Shown here piece after piece: positions 9,827 through 18,479 of a stretch of 64,000 bases of DNA. Position numbers and translations under genes: made by a program. Numbering within the stretch: position 1 is the stretch's first letter; the number at the start of each line of letters is the position of its first letter. Source of the stretch: Candidatus Geothrix odensensis (GTDB lineage: Bacteria; Acidobacteriota; Holophagae; Holophagales; Holophagaceae); assembly GCA_016714685.1 (NCBI GenBank), contig JADKCH010000001.1, positions 558,001-622,000 on the forward strand. Direction: 5' to 3'. The notes below the pieces were generated by a model. That model searched no databases. It worked only from the letters and a program-made list of their open reading frames with translations, and had not been told where the DNA came from.

Positions 9827-11629
9827 CTAGTAGGCTCCCAGACTCCTGGCCAGGGCATCCCGCTGCCCCTTGAAGCCCTGCTCCTCGCGGGCCTCCTTGA
9901 TGAGTCCTTTGGCCTGGTCGCGCTGCCCGAGTCTGACCAGCGCCTGGGCCCGCATCAGCGCCACCCAGCCCCGCTGGTCCGGGGCCACGGGCTTGGCGGG
10001 ATAGAGAGCCAGGGCACCGCGGGCATCCCCCTGCTGGAAGCGGAGGTCCGCCACCAGGATCGCCAGGGGTTCGCGCACGTCGGGTTTTTCGCTGGCCCGC
10101 TTCAGCCAGCCCTCGGCTTCCTGGAGCCGCTGCGCAGCGGTTTCCGGAGCCAACACTGGCCGCTGCAGCAGGCGCAGGACCCCGGCGATGCGTTCGGGGC
10201 CCGGCTTCGCGCGCCCAAGGGCGACGCGGAGCGGTGCCCAGTGTTCCAGCGCGCCTTCCGCGCGGGCCCTCTGGAGGGCTTCGTCCGGAGTGTCCCCTTT
10301 TGGGGGAAGCAGCCGGAGGACGGCCTGGGCCTGGGCCTCGGGCTGCACCTTGGCCAGGGCGGCCTTCCGCAGGCCGGCCCGCTCGGCCGCCGGCGCCTCC
10401 GGCAGGAGACGGGGGATCAGGTCGAGCAGGCCCTGGGCCGCAAGCAGCTCGACGAGACCCTTGCGGGAGGCCGGCTCGAGCGCCGCGAAGGCTCCGGCCT
10501 TCAGGCGGGCCAGCAGCTCGCCCGGGTAGCCCTTTTCGAGGCGCTGACCCACCCAGGCATTCCAGGCCTCGCCCCAGAGCTTCTTCACCTCGGGCATCGT
10601 CTCGCGGGTCGCGGGATCCATGCGATCCACCAGGTTCAGGGCATCTTCCCAGAGCAGCTTCCCGATCAGCAGGCGCAGCTCCACGACCTGGGCGGTCCGC
10701 TTCGGGAGCCCTTTGCCGCCCTTCCTCACCTCGGCCAGCAGGGCTTCCGCACTGGGCAGGTCCTTGGCATCCGGGAGGCTGCCATCGGTCAGCAGGTTTG
10801 CGAGGGCGAGGCGGGCGTCGTCCGCCTGGGTCGTGCTCGGGTAGTCCTTGATAAGTTTCCGGAAGACCTGGGCGGCCTCCTGGGCCTCGCCAGCCCGGCC
10901 CAGGAGTCGCCCCCACACCAGGTCCACCCGGGGCAGCAGCTCACTCTTGGGATAGAGGTTCTGGAAATCCTTGCGGACGCCCGCCGCCTGCTCCCGCTCC
11001 CCGGCGGCGCACAAGACATCGACGATGGCCGCCAGGCCCCGCTCGCTGGGCTTCTCCCGCCCTTCCAGGGGTCGCAGGGACTGCACGATGGGGAGCGCCT
11101 CCTGGGGGCGCTCCTGCTCGACCAGGGCCCAGATCAGCAGCTCCTGGGGCCTCCGCTTCAGTTCCGAGGGGATGTCCGCCGCCAGGGCTTGGTGCAGGCG
11201 CCCCTCAGCCTCCTTGTACCGGCGGTGAGCCAGGGCATCCTCGGCGAGGATCGTGTGGGCCTCGCCCATGAAAGGGGACTTCGGCCACTGGCGTTCCAGC
11301 TTCTTCAGCGCCACGGTGGCGCCGGAAAGGTTGCCCAGCCGTGCTTCGAGGACACCCTGGGCATAGAGCACCAGCTCCCGCTCGGGGACTTTGCTGGACT
11401 TGAAGGTGTGGGCCCTGAGTCGGCTGAGGGCGGCCCGGATGGAGGTGGGATTTTCGGCGTTGAGGGCCCCCTTGGCCAGCTCCGCCGCATCGGCATCGGT
11501 CATCCGCCCGGTGGACGCCTTCGCCGCGGGGGGGTGGGCCTCCGCCTTGGCGGGGGACGCGTGCTGGGCCGGCAGTGGCAGGGCGACCAGCAGGAAGATC
11601 CAGCCTGCGCGGCCCCCGAGGATGTTCAT
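9827..11629 (-). CDS. Exported tetratricopeptide-repeat protein
   Basis: 600 aa with an N-terminal signal sequence (GWIFLLVALPLPAQ) followed by an Ala/Lys-rich linker and many helical TPR-like repeats, for example ARLGNLSGATVALKKLERQW and AQEAAQVFRKLIKDYPSTTQ. It is probably periplasmic and serves as a protein-interaction scaffold. The ATG at 11629 overlaps the stop of the response regulator gene (ATGA), so the two are likely co-translated. It follows the flagellar export block, but nothing in the sequence proves a flagellar role. Confidence 0.75.
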   Translation of the reverse strand: MNILGGRAGWIFLLVALPLPAQHASPAKAEAHPPAAKASTGRMTDADAAELAKGALNAENPTSIRAALSRLRAHTFKSSKVPERELVLYAQGVLEARLGNLSGATVALKKLERQWPKSPFMGEAHTILAEDALAHRRYKEAEGRLHQALAADIPSELKRRPQELLIWALVEQERPQEALPIVQSLRPLEGREKPSERGLAAIVDVLCAAGEREQAAGVRKDFQNLYPKSELLPRVDLVWGRLLGRAGEAQEAAQVFRKLIKDYPSTTQADDARLALANLLTDGSLPDAKDLPSAEALLAEVRKGGKGLPKRTAQVVELRLLIGKLLWEDALNLVDRMDPATRETMPEVKKLWGEAWNAWVGQRLEKGYPGELLARLKAGAFAALEPASRKGLVELLAAQGLLDLIPRLLPEAPAAERAGLRKAALAKVQPEAQAQAVLRLLPPKGDTPDEALQRARAEGALEHWAPLRVALGRAKPGPERIAGVLRLLQRPVLAPETAAQRLQEAEGWLKRASEKPDVREPLAILVADLRFQQGDARGALALYPAKPVAPDQRGWVALMRAQALVRLGQRDQAKGLIKEAREEQGFKGQRDALARSLGAY

Positions 11630-12273
11630 GCGAGCCACCGGGCCAGGAGGTTCTTCTTCCCCACCTCGAACTCCTCGTCCGAAAGGAGCCCCTTCCCCTT
11701 CAGCGCGGCCAGACGCTCCAGGTCGGCCAGGGCGTCAGAGCGGACTGGCCCACTGGACGGGGCCAGCTGGTTGGCCAGGATCTCCATGCGGCCCAGGGTG
11801 GTCTCCAGGCGTTCCGCCCGCTCGGTCAGGGCCTTCACCTTGTCCCGGAGCTCGTCCCGCTCATGGGTGAGGGTCCGCCTTTCCATGAGACGGCGGAGGG
11901 TGTTCCGGAACTGGTCGATCTGCATCGGCTTGGTCACGAAGTCGAAGGCGCCGAGCTCCATGGCCTCGGTGGCCTCCCGCACGCTTCCGAAGCCCGTGAG
12001 GACCAGCACCGTGCAGCTGGGATTCCGGTTCAGGGCGCACTTCAACACGTCCATGCCGGTCTTGCCGGGCATGACCAGGTCGGTGATGACCAGGTCGAAA
12101 GGAGGTTGCTCGGCCTTGAGCTTCCCCTCGGCCTCCTCGCCCGTGGAGGCGGTCACCACCTGGAAGCCCTCCGCCGAGAGCAGCGTGGAGAGGGTCTCCC
12201 GGGGCAGGGGATCGTCATCCACCAGCAGGAGGCTGGGGGCTGGGAGATGGGGCGGAACGATGGGCCGGGTCAA
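11626..12273 (-). CDS. Response regulator with coiled-coil and SHOCT-like C terminus
   Basis: 215 aa. The receiver domain (about residues 14-130) has the acidic pair VDDDP, the phospho-acceptor Asp in LVITDLVMPGKTG and the switch Lys in FVTKP. Instead of a DNA-binding domain, a coiled coil (ERDELRDKVKALTERAERLE) leads to a tail LADLERLAALKGKGLLSDEEF, which resembles the SHOCT short C-terminal module. The TTG at 12273 is preferred because AGAGGA precedes it by about 6 nt. The gene sits between flhB and the TPR gene in the flagellar run. Output is probably through protein-protein contact. Confidence 0.75.
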   Translation of the reverse strand: MTRPIVPPHLPAPSLLLVDDDPLPRETLSTLLSAEGFQVVTASTGEEAEGKLKAEQPPFDLVITDLVMPGKTGMDVLKCALNRNPSCTVLVLTGFGSVREATEAMELGAFDFVTKPMQIDQFRNTLRRLMERRTLTHERDELRDKVKALTERAERLETTLGRMEILANQLAPSSGPVRSDALADLERLAALKGKGLLSDEEFEVGKKNLLARWLA

Positions 12274-12340
12274 GGGATTTCCTCTGGCTGCTCTAACGAT
12301 ACCCTTTCGGCCCATGGATCAGGGAACTCCAGCGCGGACC

Positions 12341-13396
12341 TCACGCGGCCCCCCGGAGCCGGTACACGAAGGCCAGCACCTGGGCCACGGCCTGGTAGAG
12401 ATCGCGGGGGATGGGCTTGCTGACCTCCACCGAACGGTAGAGGGCTCGGGCGACCTCGGGGCGCTCGAGGATGGGCACGCCAGCCTCCTTGGCTTTCTCC
12501 CGGATCCGGAGGGCCAGATGGTCGAGCCCCTTGGCCACGCACACCGGGGCGAGGGTCTTCTCGTCGTAGCGCAGGGCCACGGCCACGTGGGTCGGGTTCG
12601 TCACCACCACCGTGGCCTTGGGGACCTCGGACAGCATGCGGCGCCGCGCCGCCGCCAGCATGATGGACTTCTGCCGCTGCTTGATCTCGGGGCTGCCGTC
12701 GGCGTCCTTGAATTCGTCCTTCACCTCCTGCTTGGTCATCCGGATGCTTTTCTCCCACGAGGTGCGCTGCCAGATGAAGTCAGCCACGGCCAGGACCAGC
12801 ATGGCCAGCATCACATTGCGGTAGAGCGCGAAGACGGTGGTCTGGAAGAGGCTCAGGGACTGTCCGAGGGGCAGCTTGAGCGTTCCCAGAAGGGCCGGAA
12901 TTCGCGGCTCCAGCACCGCATAGGCCACCCAGGCCAGAAGGCCGAACTTGGCCAGGCTCTTGAGCAGGTCCACCAGAGCCTTCGAGGAGAAAAGGCGCTG
13001 GAAGCCCTTGGCCGGATCCAGCTTTTCGAATTTCGGCAGGAGCGGTTTCGCGCTGACCGTGAAGCCCCGCTGGGCGAACCCGGTGATCAGCGCCACCAGG
13101 AGGTTGACGAGCAGGAAGGGCAGCAGGAGGCGACCGAGGATCATGTAGACGTCGCCGAGCAGGGTCACCCGCCCCGCGTCCGCCAGGATCCCGGGCCTGG
13201 CCAGCTCAAGGAAGTGCGCCACCTGCTTGGCCATCAGGGCCAGGGTGGCCCCGCCCAGCCCCAGGAACAGGAAGAAGTTCCCCCAGAGCAGGATGGCGCC
13301 ATCAAAGTCGGCGCTGCGCGGGACGGAGCCCTCCTCGCGGGCCTTTTGCCGGCGTTTGGGGGTGGCCTTCTCGGTCTTGCCCGGATCCTGCGCCAC
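12341..13396 (-). CDS. flhB: Flagellar type III export protein FlhB
   Basis: 351-aa inner-membrane export-gate protein that controls the switch from rod/hook to filament substrates. It has the usual N terminus (DPGKTEKATPKRRQKAREEG), four hydrophobic helices and the cytoplasmic autocleavage motif NPTH (Asn about 267), followed by VAVALRYD. The start is GTG 13396, preceded by GGGAGG, and the gene begins directly after fliR. The C terminus is short, with little beyond the conserved FlhB-C domain. Confidence 0.96.
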   Translation of the reverse strand: MAQDPGKTEKATPKRRQKAREEGSVPRSADFDGAILLWGNFFLFLGLGGATLALMAKQVAHFLELARPGILADAGRVTLLGDVYMILGRLLLPFLLVNLLVALITGFAQRGFTVSAKPLLPKFEKLDPAKGFQRLFSSKALVDLLKSLAKFGLLAWVAYAVLEPRIPALLGTLKLPLGQSLSLFQTTVFALYRNVMLAMLVLAVADFIWQRTSWEKSIRMTKQEVKDEFKDADGSPEIKQRQKSIMLAAARRRMLSEVPKATVVVTNPTHVAVALRYDEKTLAPVCVAKGLDHLALRIREKAKEAGVPILERPEVARALYRSVEVSKPIPRDLYQAVAQVLAFVYRLRGAA

Positions 13397-13397
13397 C

Positions 13398-14183
13398 TCA
13401 GCCTCCCAGCAGCTTCAGGGCGAGCCTCGGAGCCGAGGCCAGGAGCGGGGTCAGCCAGGGCGCCAGCTCCCGCAGGACCAGGCCCAGCACCGTCATGCCC
13501 AGGGCGATCTTCAGTGGAAAGCTCAGCTGCAGCAGCTGCAGCTGGGGCATGAACTTGCCCGAGATGCCCAGGATGAGGTCGATGAGGAACAGCACCGCCA
13601 GCACCGGGAAGGCCAGCTGGAAGCCCTTGGCCAGCATCTGCCCGATCAGGGTGATCAGGCCGAAGGCCTGGAGGGGCACGCCCTGGCCCATGGGCGCGAT
13701 CCGGTAGCTGTCCACCAGCGCCAGGATCATGTGATGGTGCAGCCCCGTGAGGAAGACCAGGAGGGCCGCGATCTGCATCATCAGGGAGCCGGAGATCGAG
13801 GTGCTCTGGGAGGTGGCGGGATCCAGGAACTGCACGAAGGAGAAGCCCATCTGGGTATCCATGAGGGTCCCGGCGAAGGACACCGCCTCCAGGATCCAGG
13901 CCACCACGCTCCCCAGGAGGAGGCCGATCGCCAGTTCCGAGGCCATGAGCCCCACCAGTTCGGGCAGTCCCGAGGGGAGGTTGGCCGGGACGGGGATGAC
14001 CGGCAGGAGCACCGTCGTCAGCAGGGCGCCCAGGGCCGCCCGCAACTGCAGCGGCACCTGCTCGGAGCCCAGGAGCGGCAAGGTCGCCAGCAGGCCGGTC
14101 ATGCGCGTGAGCACCAGCACCCAGAGCACCGCCTTGGCGCCCGTGATGGCCCAGACGGAGGTGTTCATCAGGGTGGGGGTCAC
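13398..14183 (-). CDS. fliR: Flagellar biosynthesis protein FliR
   Basis: 261-aa polytopic component of the flagellar export gate, which forms the FliPQR channel. It shows about six hydrophobic segments and the conserved LPLLGSEQVP region after the first helices. The GTG at 14183 has GAGG just upstream; an internal ATG at 14168 is the alternative. It follows fliQ by 7 bp and precedes flhB, the canonical order. Confidence 0.93.
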   Translation of the reverse strand: MTPTLMNTSVWAITGAKAVLWVLVLTRMTGLLATLPLLGSEQVPLQLRAALGALLTTVLLPVIPVPANLPSGLPELVGLMASELAIGLLLGSVVAWILEAVSFAGTLMDTQMGFSFVQFLDPATSQSTSISGSLMMQIAALLVFLTGLHHHMILALVDSYRIAPMGQGVPLQAFGLITLIGQMLAKGFQLAFPVLAVLFLIDLILGISGKFMPQLQLLQLSFPLKIALGMTVLGLVLRELAPWLTPLLASAPRLALKLLGG

Positions 14184-14190
14184 GACCGCC

Positions 14191-14469
14191 TCAGGTCAGC
14201 TGTCGGACGACGGTGTTGAAGTCGGTGAACATGCGCGTGGTGAACCGGAGCATCACCTGCATCATCCAGGGGAAGCTGATGGCCACCACCACCATCACGG
14301 CGATGACCTTGGGCACGAAGGCGATGGTCTGATCCTGGAGGCTCGTCACCACCTGGAACACGGAGACGATCAGGCCCACCACCAGCGATACCAGCAGGGC
14401 CGGTCCAGCCACCAGCAGGGCGGTTTTGAGGGCCTCCTTCCCGAGTTGGGCGATCACCAGTTCGTTCAT
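14191..14469 (-). CDS. fliQ: Flagellar biosynthesis protein FliQ
   Basis: 92-aa protein with two membrane helices, the usual FliQ size. The motif SLQDQTIAFVPK between the helices is diagnostic. It is part of the FliP-FliQ-FliR export gate. Its start overlaps the fliP stop (ATGA). Confidence 0.95.
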   Translation of the reverse strand: MNELVIAQLGKEALKTALLVAGPALLVSLVVGLIVSVFQVVTSLQDQTIAFVPKVIAVMVVVAISFPWMMQVMLRFTTRMFTDFNTVVRQLT

Positions 14470-15221
14470 CCGGTGTACCCCCTCACCAGTGAGCCGACGA
14501 TCAGGTACCAGCCATCAACTAGCACGAAGAGCAGCACCTTGAAGGGCAGCGAGATCACCACCGGCGGCAGCATCATCATGCCCATGCTGAGCAGGATGCT
14601 GGCCACCACCATGTCCACCACCAGGAAGGGCAGGAAGATCATGAAGCCGATCTCGAAGGCGGTCTTCAGCTCGCTGATGAGGAAGGCCGGCAGCAGGCAC
14701 TCCATGGGCACGTCGGCCTTGGTCTTGGGTGCCGGAGCCTTGGCGATCTTGAGGAAGAGCGACAGGTCCTTCTTCCGCGTGTGACGCAGCATGAACACCT
14801 TCATGGGTGCCGAGGTGCGGTCCAGGGCCTGATCCGTGGTCAGCTCGTTGCGCTGCAGGGGTTGCAGGACGGTACTGTTAATTTCCCGGGCCGTCGGCGC
14901 CATGATGAAGAAGGTGAGCACCAGCGAGAGGCTGATGAGCACCTGGTTCGAGGGCGTCTGCTGGGTGCCCAGGCCCTGGCGGAGGAAGTGCATCACCACC
15001 ACGATGCGGGTGAAGCTGGTGGCGGTCATGAGGATGGTCGGGGCCAGGGTCAGGATGGTCAGCAGCAGCATGGCCTGCAGGCTGGAGCTGAGGGCCGGGC
15101 CCGAGGGCGCCTTGCCGAAATCCACGGTGACGGAAGGCAGGGGCGCCGCCTGCTGGGCGCAGAGGCTCAGGCCCGCCGTCAGCAGGAGGATGGAGGGGAG
15201 CCAGCGCAGCAGCCGGTTCAC
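14466..15221 (-). CDS. fliP: Flagellar biosynthesis protein FliP
   Basis: 251 aa with a cleavable signal peptide (ending near SLCAQQ), as usual for FliP, then four membrane helices. Conserved parts include the TSFTRIVVVMHFLRQGLGTQ region with PSNQVL, and the C-terminal GMMMLPPVVISLPFK. FliP nucleates the export gate. It overlaps fliO and fliQ by 4 bp at each end. Confidence 0.96.
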   Translation of the reverse strand: MNRLLRWLPSILLLTAGLSLCAQQAAPLPSVTVDFGKAPSGPALSSSLQAMLLLTILTLAPTILMTATSFTRIVVVMHFLRQGLGTQQTPSNQVLISLSLVLTFFIMAPTAREINSTVLQPLQRNELTTDQALDRTSAPMKVFMLRHTRKKDLSLFLKIAKAPAPKTKADVPMECLLPAFLISELKTAFEIGFMIFLPFLVVDMVVASILLSMGMMMLPPVVISLPFKVLLFVLVDGWYLIVGSLVRGYTG

Positions 15222-15748
15222 TGCCCGCCCCCGCCCTGCTTGAGCATCGCTTCCATCTCCCGCACGGGGACGGGACGCCCAAGGTCCACCTGCCGGTGCA
15301 GGGCGTCATCGAAAGTGCCCGCCTCGCCCCGGTCGCCGGGGTCCAGGCGCGAAAGCAGGCTGATGGCCTGGGGGGTCAGCGCGATGAGGAACCGCTCGCC
15401 TTCCACGTCCAGGATGGAGACGAAGCGCCGGTCGCCCAGGGCCAGGGTCTCCTCCACCCGCAGCTTCTGGCCCCCGCCTCCCGGAATCCGGCCCCGACCG
15501 TATTTCTTGAGGGCCCAGAGGCTCGCGCCCGCCAGCCCCAGCACCAGCACCAGCGATCCGAAGGCCCGCAGGCCCGAGGGGGGTGCCTCAGCAGGCTGGC
15601 CGGGCGTCGGTTTTCCGTCCTCCAGCGTCAAGGGAGCCTGCAGTTCCTTTTCGGAAGCTGTGGGCGGGGGGGCGGGTCGATCCTGCGCCTGGGCCCCAAG
15701 ACCCAGGCCCACCAGCAATCCAAGGGAAAGCACCCACCGTCGCAGCAC
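15218..15748 (-). CDS. fliO: Flagellar biosynthesis protein FliO
   Basis: 176-aa protein with a signal peptide, a Pro-rich periplasmic stretch and one transmembrane helix (about residues 62-80). The cytoplasmic domain contains VEETLALGDRRFVSILDVEGERFLIALTPQAISLL, typical of FliO. It assists assembly of the FliP ring. It is the first gene of the fliOPQR-flhB run; flhA and the chemotaxis and filament genes are not in the window. Confidence 0.88.
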   Translation of the reverse strand: MLRRWVLSLGLLVGLGLGAQAQDRPAPPPTASEKELQAPLTLEDGKPTPGQPAEAPPSGLRAFGSLVLVLGLAGASLWALKKYGRGRIPGGGGQKLRVEETLALGDRRFVSILDVEGERFLIALTPQAISLLSRLDPGDRGEAGTFDDALHRQVDLGRPVPVREMEAMLKQGGGGQ

Positions 15749-15870
15749 GACAAACTCCCGACACAGCAGGGGGAGAAGGGCGAGAGGGATGCCAGGGCCA
15801 GTCCCGTTGCGACGGAGCCCCCGCCGGCGTAGGGTGGAAGCCTCATCACGCGAGACCTGAAGGAGCTGCC

Positions 15871-16332
15871 ATGCCCGCCTACCAGCTCACCGTGAACGGC
15901 CGCGTCCGCACCGTGGACGCCGGAGCCGACACGCCGCTCCTCTGGGTACTCCGGGACACCCTCGGCCTCACCGGCACGAAGTTCGGCTGTGGCCAGGGCG
16001 TCTGCGGCTCCTGCACCGTCCACCTGGATGGCCAGGCGGTGAAGTCCTGCCAGACCAGCCTGAAGGAGGCCGCTGGACGCACCGTCGTCACGGTGGAGGG
16101 CCTCTCGAAGGATGGCACCCACCCGGTGCAGCAGGCCTGGCTCGCCGAGGACGTGGCCCAGTGCGGCTACTGCCAGCCGGGCATGATCATGACCGCCGCG
16201 GCCCTGCTCCAGCACAAGGCCCACCCCACGGACGGCGACATCGACGAGGCCTTCGCGGATCACGTGTGCCGCTGCGGCACCTATCCGCGCGTCCGGAAAG
16301 CCGTGCTGCGCGCCGCGGGAGGTGCGAAATGA
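15871..16332 (+). CDS. iorA: Molybdenum hydroxylase small [2Fe-2S] subunit, IorA type
   Basis: 153-aa electron-transfer subunit of a xanthine-oxidase-family enzyme. The plant-type ferredoxin cluster cysteines are in FGCGQGVCGSCTVH plus a later Cys; the second cluster is bound by CGYCQPG and HVCRCGTY. AAGGAG at 15860-15865 supports ATG 15871. It overlaps the large subunit by ATGA. The two-subunit layout without an FAD subunit resembles isoquinoline 1-oxidoreductase and related aldehyde dehydrogenases; the true substrate is unknown. Confidence 0.9.
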   Translation: MPAYQLTVNGRVRTVDAGADTPLLWVLRDTLGLTGTKFGCGQGVCGSCTVHLDGQAVKSCQTSLKEAAGRTVVTVEGLSKDGTHPVQQAWLAEDVAQCGYCQPGMIMTAAALLQHKAHPTDGDIDEAFADHVCRCGTYPRVRKAVLRAAGGAK

Positions 16333-18479
16333 CCAGCCGCCGGGAGTTCCTCAAGGTGACCGGAGCCGCCGGCACCGGCCTCGTCCTGGGCCTGCACCTG
16401 GAGGCCAAACCCAGGCCCGGCGAGGCCGCCAAGGCCGAGTTCAGGCCCAATGCCTTCCTGGCCCTGCGGCCGGACGGCACCGTGCGGATCACGGTCCCCA
16501 AGACCGAGATGGGCCAGGGCGTTCGCACCGCCCTGCCCATGGCGCTGGCGGAGGAGCTGGACCTCGACTGGTCCCGCATCGAGGTCGTCACCGCGAACCC
16601 TGGGGCGGACTTCAAGTCCATGCAGACCGGTGGCAGCACGAGCGTCAGCAGCACCTGGAACCCGCTCCGCAAGGCCGGCGCCGCCGCGCGCCAGATGCTG
16701 GTGGCCGCCGCTGCGGCGCAGTGGAAGGTCGACGCCCAGGTGTGCTCCACAAGGAGCGGCTTCGTCCTGGGCCCGGGTGGACGCAAGCTCGGCTACGGCG
16801 AGCTGGCGGCAGCCGCCGCCAAGCTGCCAGTTCCCAAGGACCCGCCCCTCAAGAAGGCCAGCGAGTACCGGCTGCTGGGGAAGCGCATGCCCCGCTTCGA
16901 CGGCCCGGCCATCGTCACCGGCAAGGCCGTGTTCGGACTCGACATGCGGCGCCCCGGCCAGCGCTTCGCGGCCGTGTTGCGCTGCCAGGTACCCGGCGGC
17001 CAGCCCAAGGCCTGGGACGAGGCCAAGGCGATGGCCGTGCAGGGCGTGAAGGCCGTGGTGAAGGTGCCCACGGGCCTGGCGGTGGTCGCCGACAGCACCT
17101 GGGCCGCCTTCAAGGGCCGCGAGGCCCTCGCCGTCAGCACCACGTGGAACGACGGCGCCGGAAAGGATTTCAACTCCGCAGCGCTGGAAGCCAAGATGCG
17201 GACGGCCCTGACCAGCCCTGGTGACGAGGCCCGGAAGGCCGGCGATGCCGAGAAGGCCCTCGCCACCGCCGCCAAGGTGATGGAGGCCGAATACGCCTTC
17301 CCCTACCAGGCCCACGCCACGGTGGAGCCCATGAACGCCACGGTCCAGCTCCAGGCCGAAGGCGCGGAACTGTGGACCGGAACCCAGTCCCCGAACCAGG
17401 CCCATGCCGCCGCCGCGGCCGCCCTGGGCCTCAAGCCCGAGCAGGTGAAAGTGAACGTGGCCCTCATCGGCGGCGGCTTCGGGCGCCGTCTGGGCACGGA
17501 CTTCAGCACCGAGGCCGCCCAGGTGGCCAAGGCCCTGGGCGGCGGGCCGGTCCAGGTGGTGTGGGACCGGGAGGATGACCTCCGCCATGACCTGCACCAC
17601 CCCGCCACCCTGCACCGGATGCGGGCGGGCCTGGACGCTGCCGGCGGCCTGTCGGCCTGGGCGCACCGCATCGCGGGGCCTTCGATCCTGCGTTCCTGGA
17701 TGGACGGTCAGAAATCTCCCGACATGGCCTCCGCCGAGGCCAACGGCGCCCTGGACATTCCCTACGCCATCCCGGCCATCCGCGTGGACTACGCCGAGGT
17801 GGAAGCCCCCACGCCGCTCGGCTGGTGGCGGGGCATCGAGATCGTGCCCAATGTCTTCGCCAGGGAGTGCTTCCTGGATGAGGTGGCCCACGCCACCGGT
17901 AAGGACCCGCTCCAGCTGCGGCTCGACCTGATGGGCAGCCGAGGCATCGTCAAGCTCGGCCAGGAGGAGGTGGACATCCGGCGCCTGAAGAAGGTGCTCC
18001 AGATGGCCGCCGGGAAGGCCGGCTGGGGCCGCAAGCTCCCCGCGGGCCGGGGGCTGGGCCTGGCCTGCCATGCCTATGACGGCCGCACCTACGCCGCCGA
18101 GGTGGCTGAGGTATCGGTGGAGAAGGGCCAGCTTCGCGTCCACAAGATCACCTGCGCCGTGGACTGCGGCCTCGTGGTGAATCCCGCCGGGCTGGAGGCC
18201 CAGGTGGAAGGCGGCATCGCCTTCGGCCTGTCCGCGCTGTTCAGCCAGATCACCTGGGACAAGGGGCGCACGGTGGAGACGGGGTACCACGACTTCCCGG
18301 TACTGCGCCTCGCGGACATGCCCGCCGTCGAGACCGTCATCGTCGCCAGCGCCGAGGCGCCCTCCGGCATGGGCGAGCCGCCCGTGCCCCTCGCCATCCC
18401 CGCGGTGCTGAACGCCGTGTTCGCCGCCACCGGGAAGCGGATCCGCCGGGTGCCGGTCACCGCCGACACGTTCAAATGA
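16329..18479 (+). CDS. iorB: Molybdenum hydroxylase large subunit, IorB type, Tat-exported
   Basis: 716 aa. It binds molybdenum cytosine dinucleotide cofactor and oxidises an aldehyde or N-heterocycle. The N terminus SRREFLKVTGAAG is a twin-arginine signal, so the folded complex is probably exported to the periplasm. Conserved features include TEMGQGVRTALPMALAEEL, GGGFGRRL and the C-terminal GMGEPPVPLAIPAVLNA with the likely catalytic Glu. It forms one translationally coupled unit with iorA, the XdhC gene and the MocA gene, which supply cofactor maturation. Confidence 0.9.
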   Translation: MTSRREFLKVTGAAGTGLVLGLHLEAKPRPGEAAKAEFRPNAFLALRPDGTVRITVPKTEMGQGVRTALPMALAEELDLDWSRIEVVTANPGADFKSMQTGGSTSVSSTWNPLRKAGAAARQMLVAAAAAQWKVDAQVCSTRSGFVLGPGGRKLGYGELAAAAAKLPVPKDPPLKKASEYRLLGKRMPRFDGPAIVTGKAVFGLDMRRPGQRFAAVLRCQVPGGQPKAWDEAKAMAVQGVKAVVKVPTGLAVVADSTWAAFKGREALAVSTTWNDGAGKDFNSAALEAKMRTALTSPGDEARKAGDAEKALATAAKVMEAEYAFPYQAHATVEPMNATVQLQAEGAELWTGTQSPNQAHAAAAAALGLKPEQVKVNVALIGGGFGRRLGTDFSTEAAQVAKALGGGPVQVVWDREDDLRHDLHHPATLHRMRAGLDAAGGLSAWAHRIAGPSILRSWMDGQKSPDMASAEANGALDIPYAIPAIRVDYAEVEAPTPLGWWRGIEIVPNVFARECFLDEVAHATGKDPLQLRLDLMGSRGIVKLGQEEVDIRRLKKVLQMAAGKAGWGRKLPAGRGLGLACHAYDGRTYAAEVAEVSVEKGQLRVHKITCAVDCGLVVNPAGLEAQVEGGIAFGLSALFSQITWDKGRTVETGYHDFPVLRLADMPAVETVIVASAEAPSGMGEPPVPLAIPAVLNAVFAATGKRIRRVPVTADTFK

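Noticed and set aside
9737..13552. 1271-aa open frame antisense to the TPR, response regulator and flhB genes
   Set aside because: It crosses three real genes and their junctions and has a Gly/Gln/Leu-rich composition typical of antisense translation in high-G+C DNA.
16281..18290. 669-aa open frame antisense to iorB
   Set aside because: Shadow frame of a clear molybdenum hydroxylase gene; no family features.
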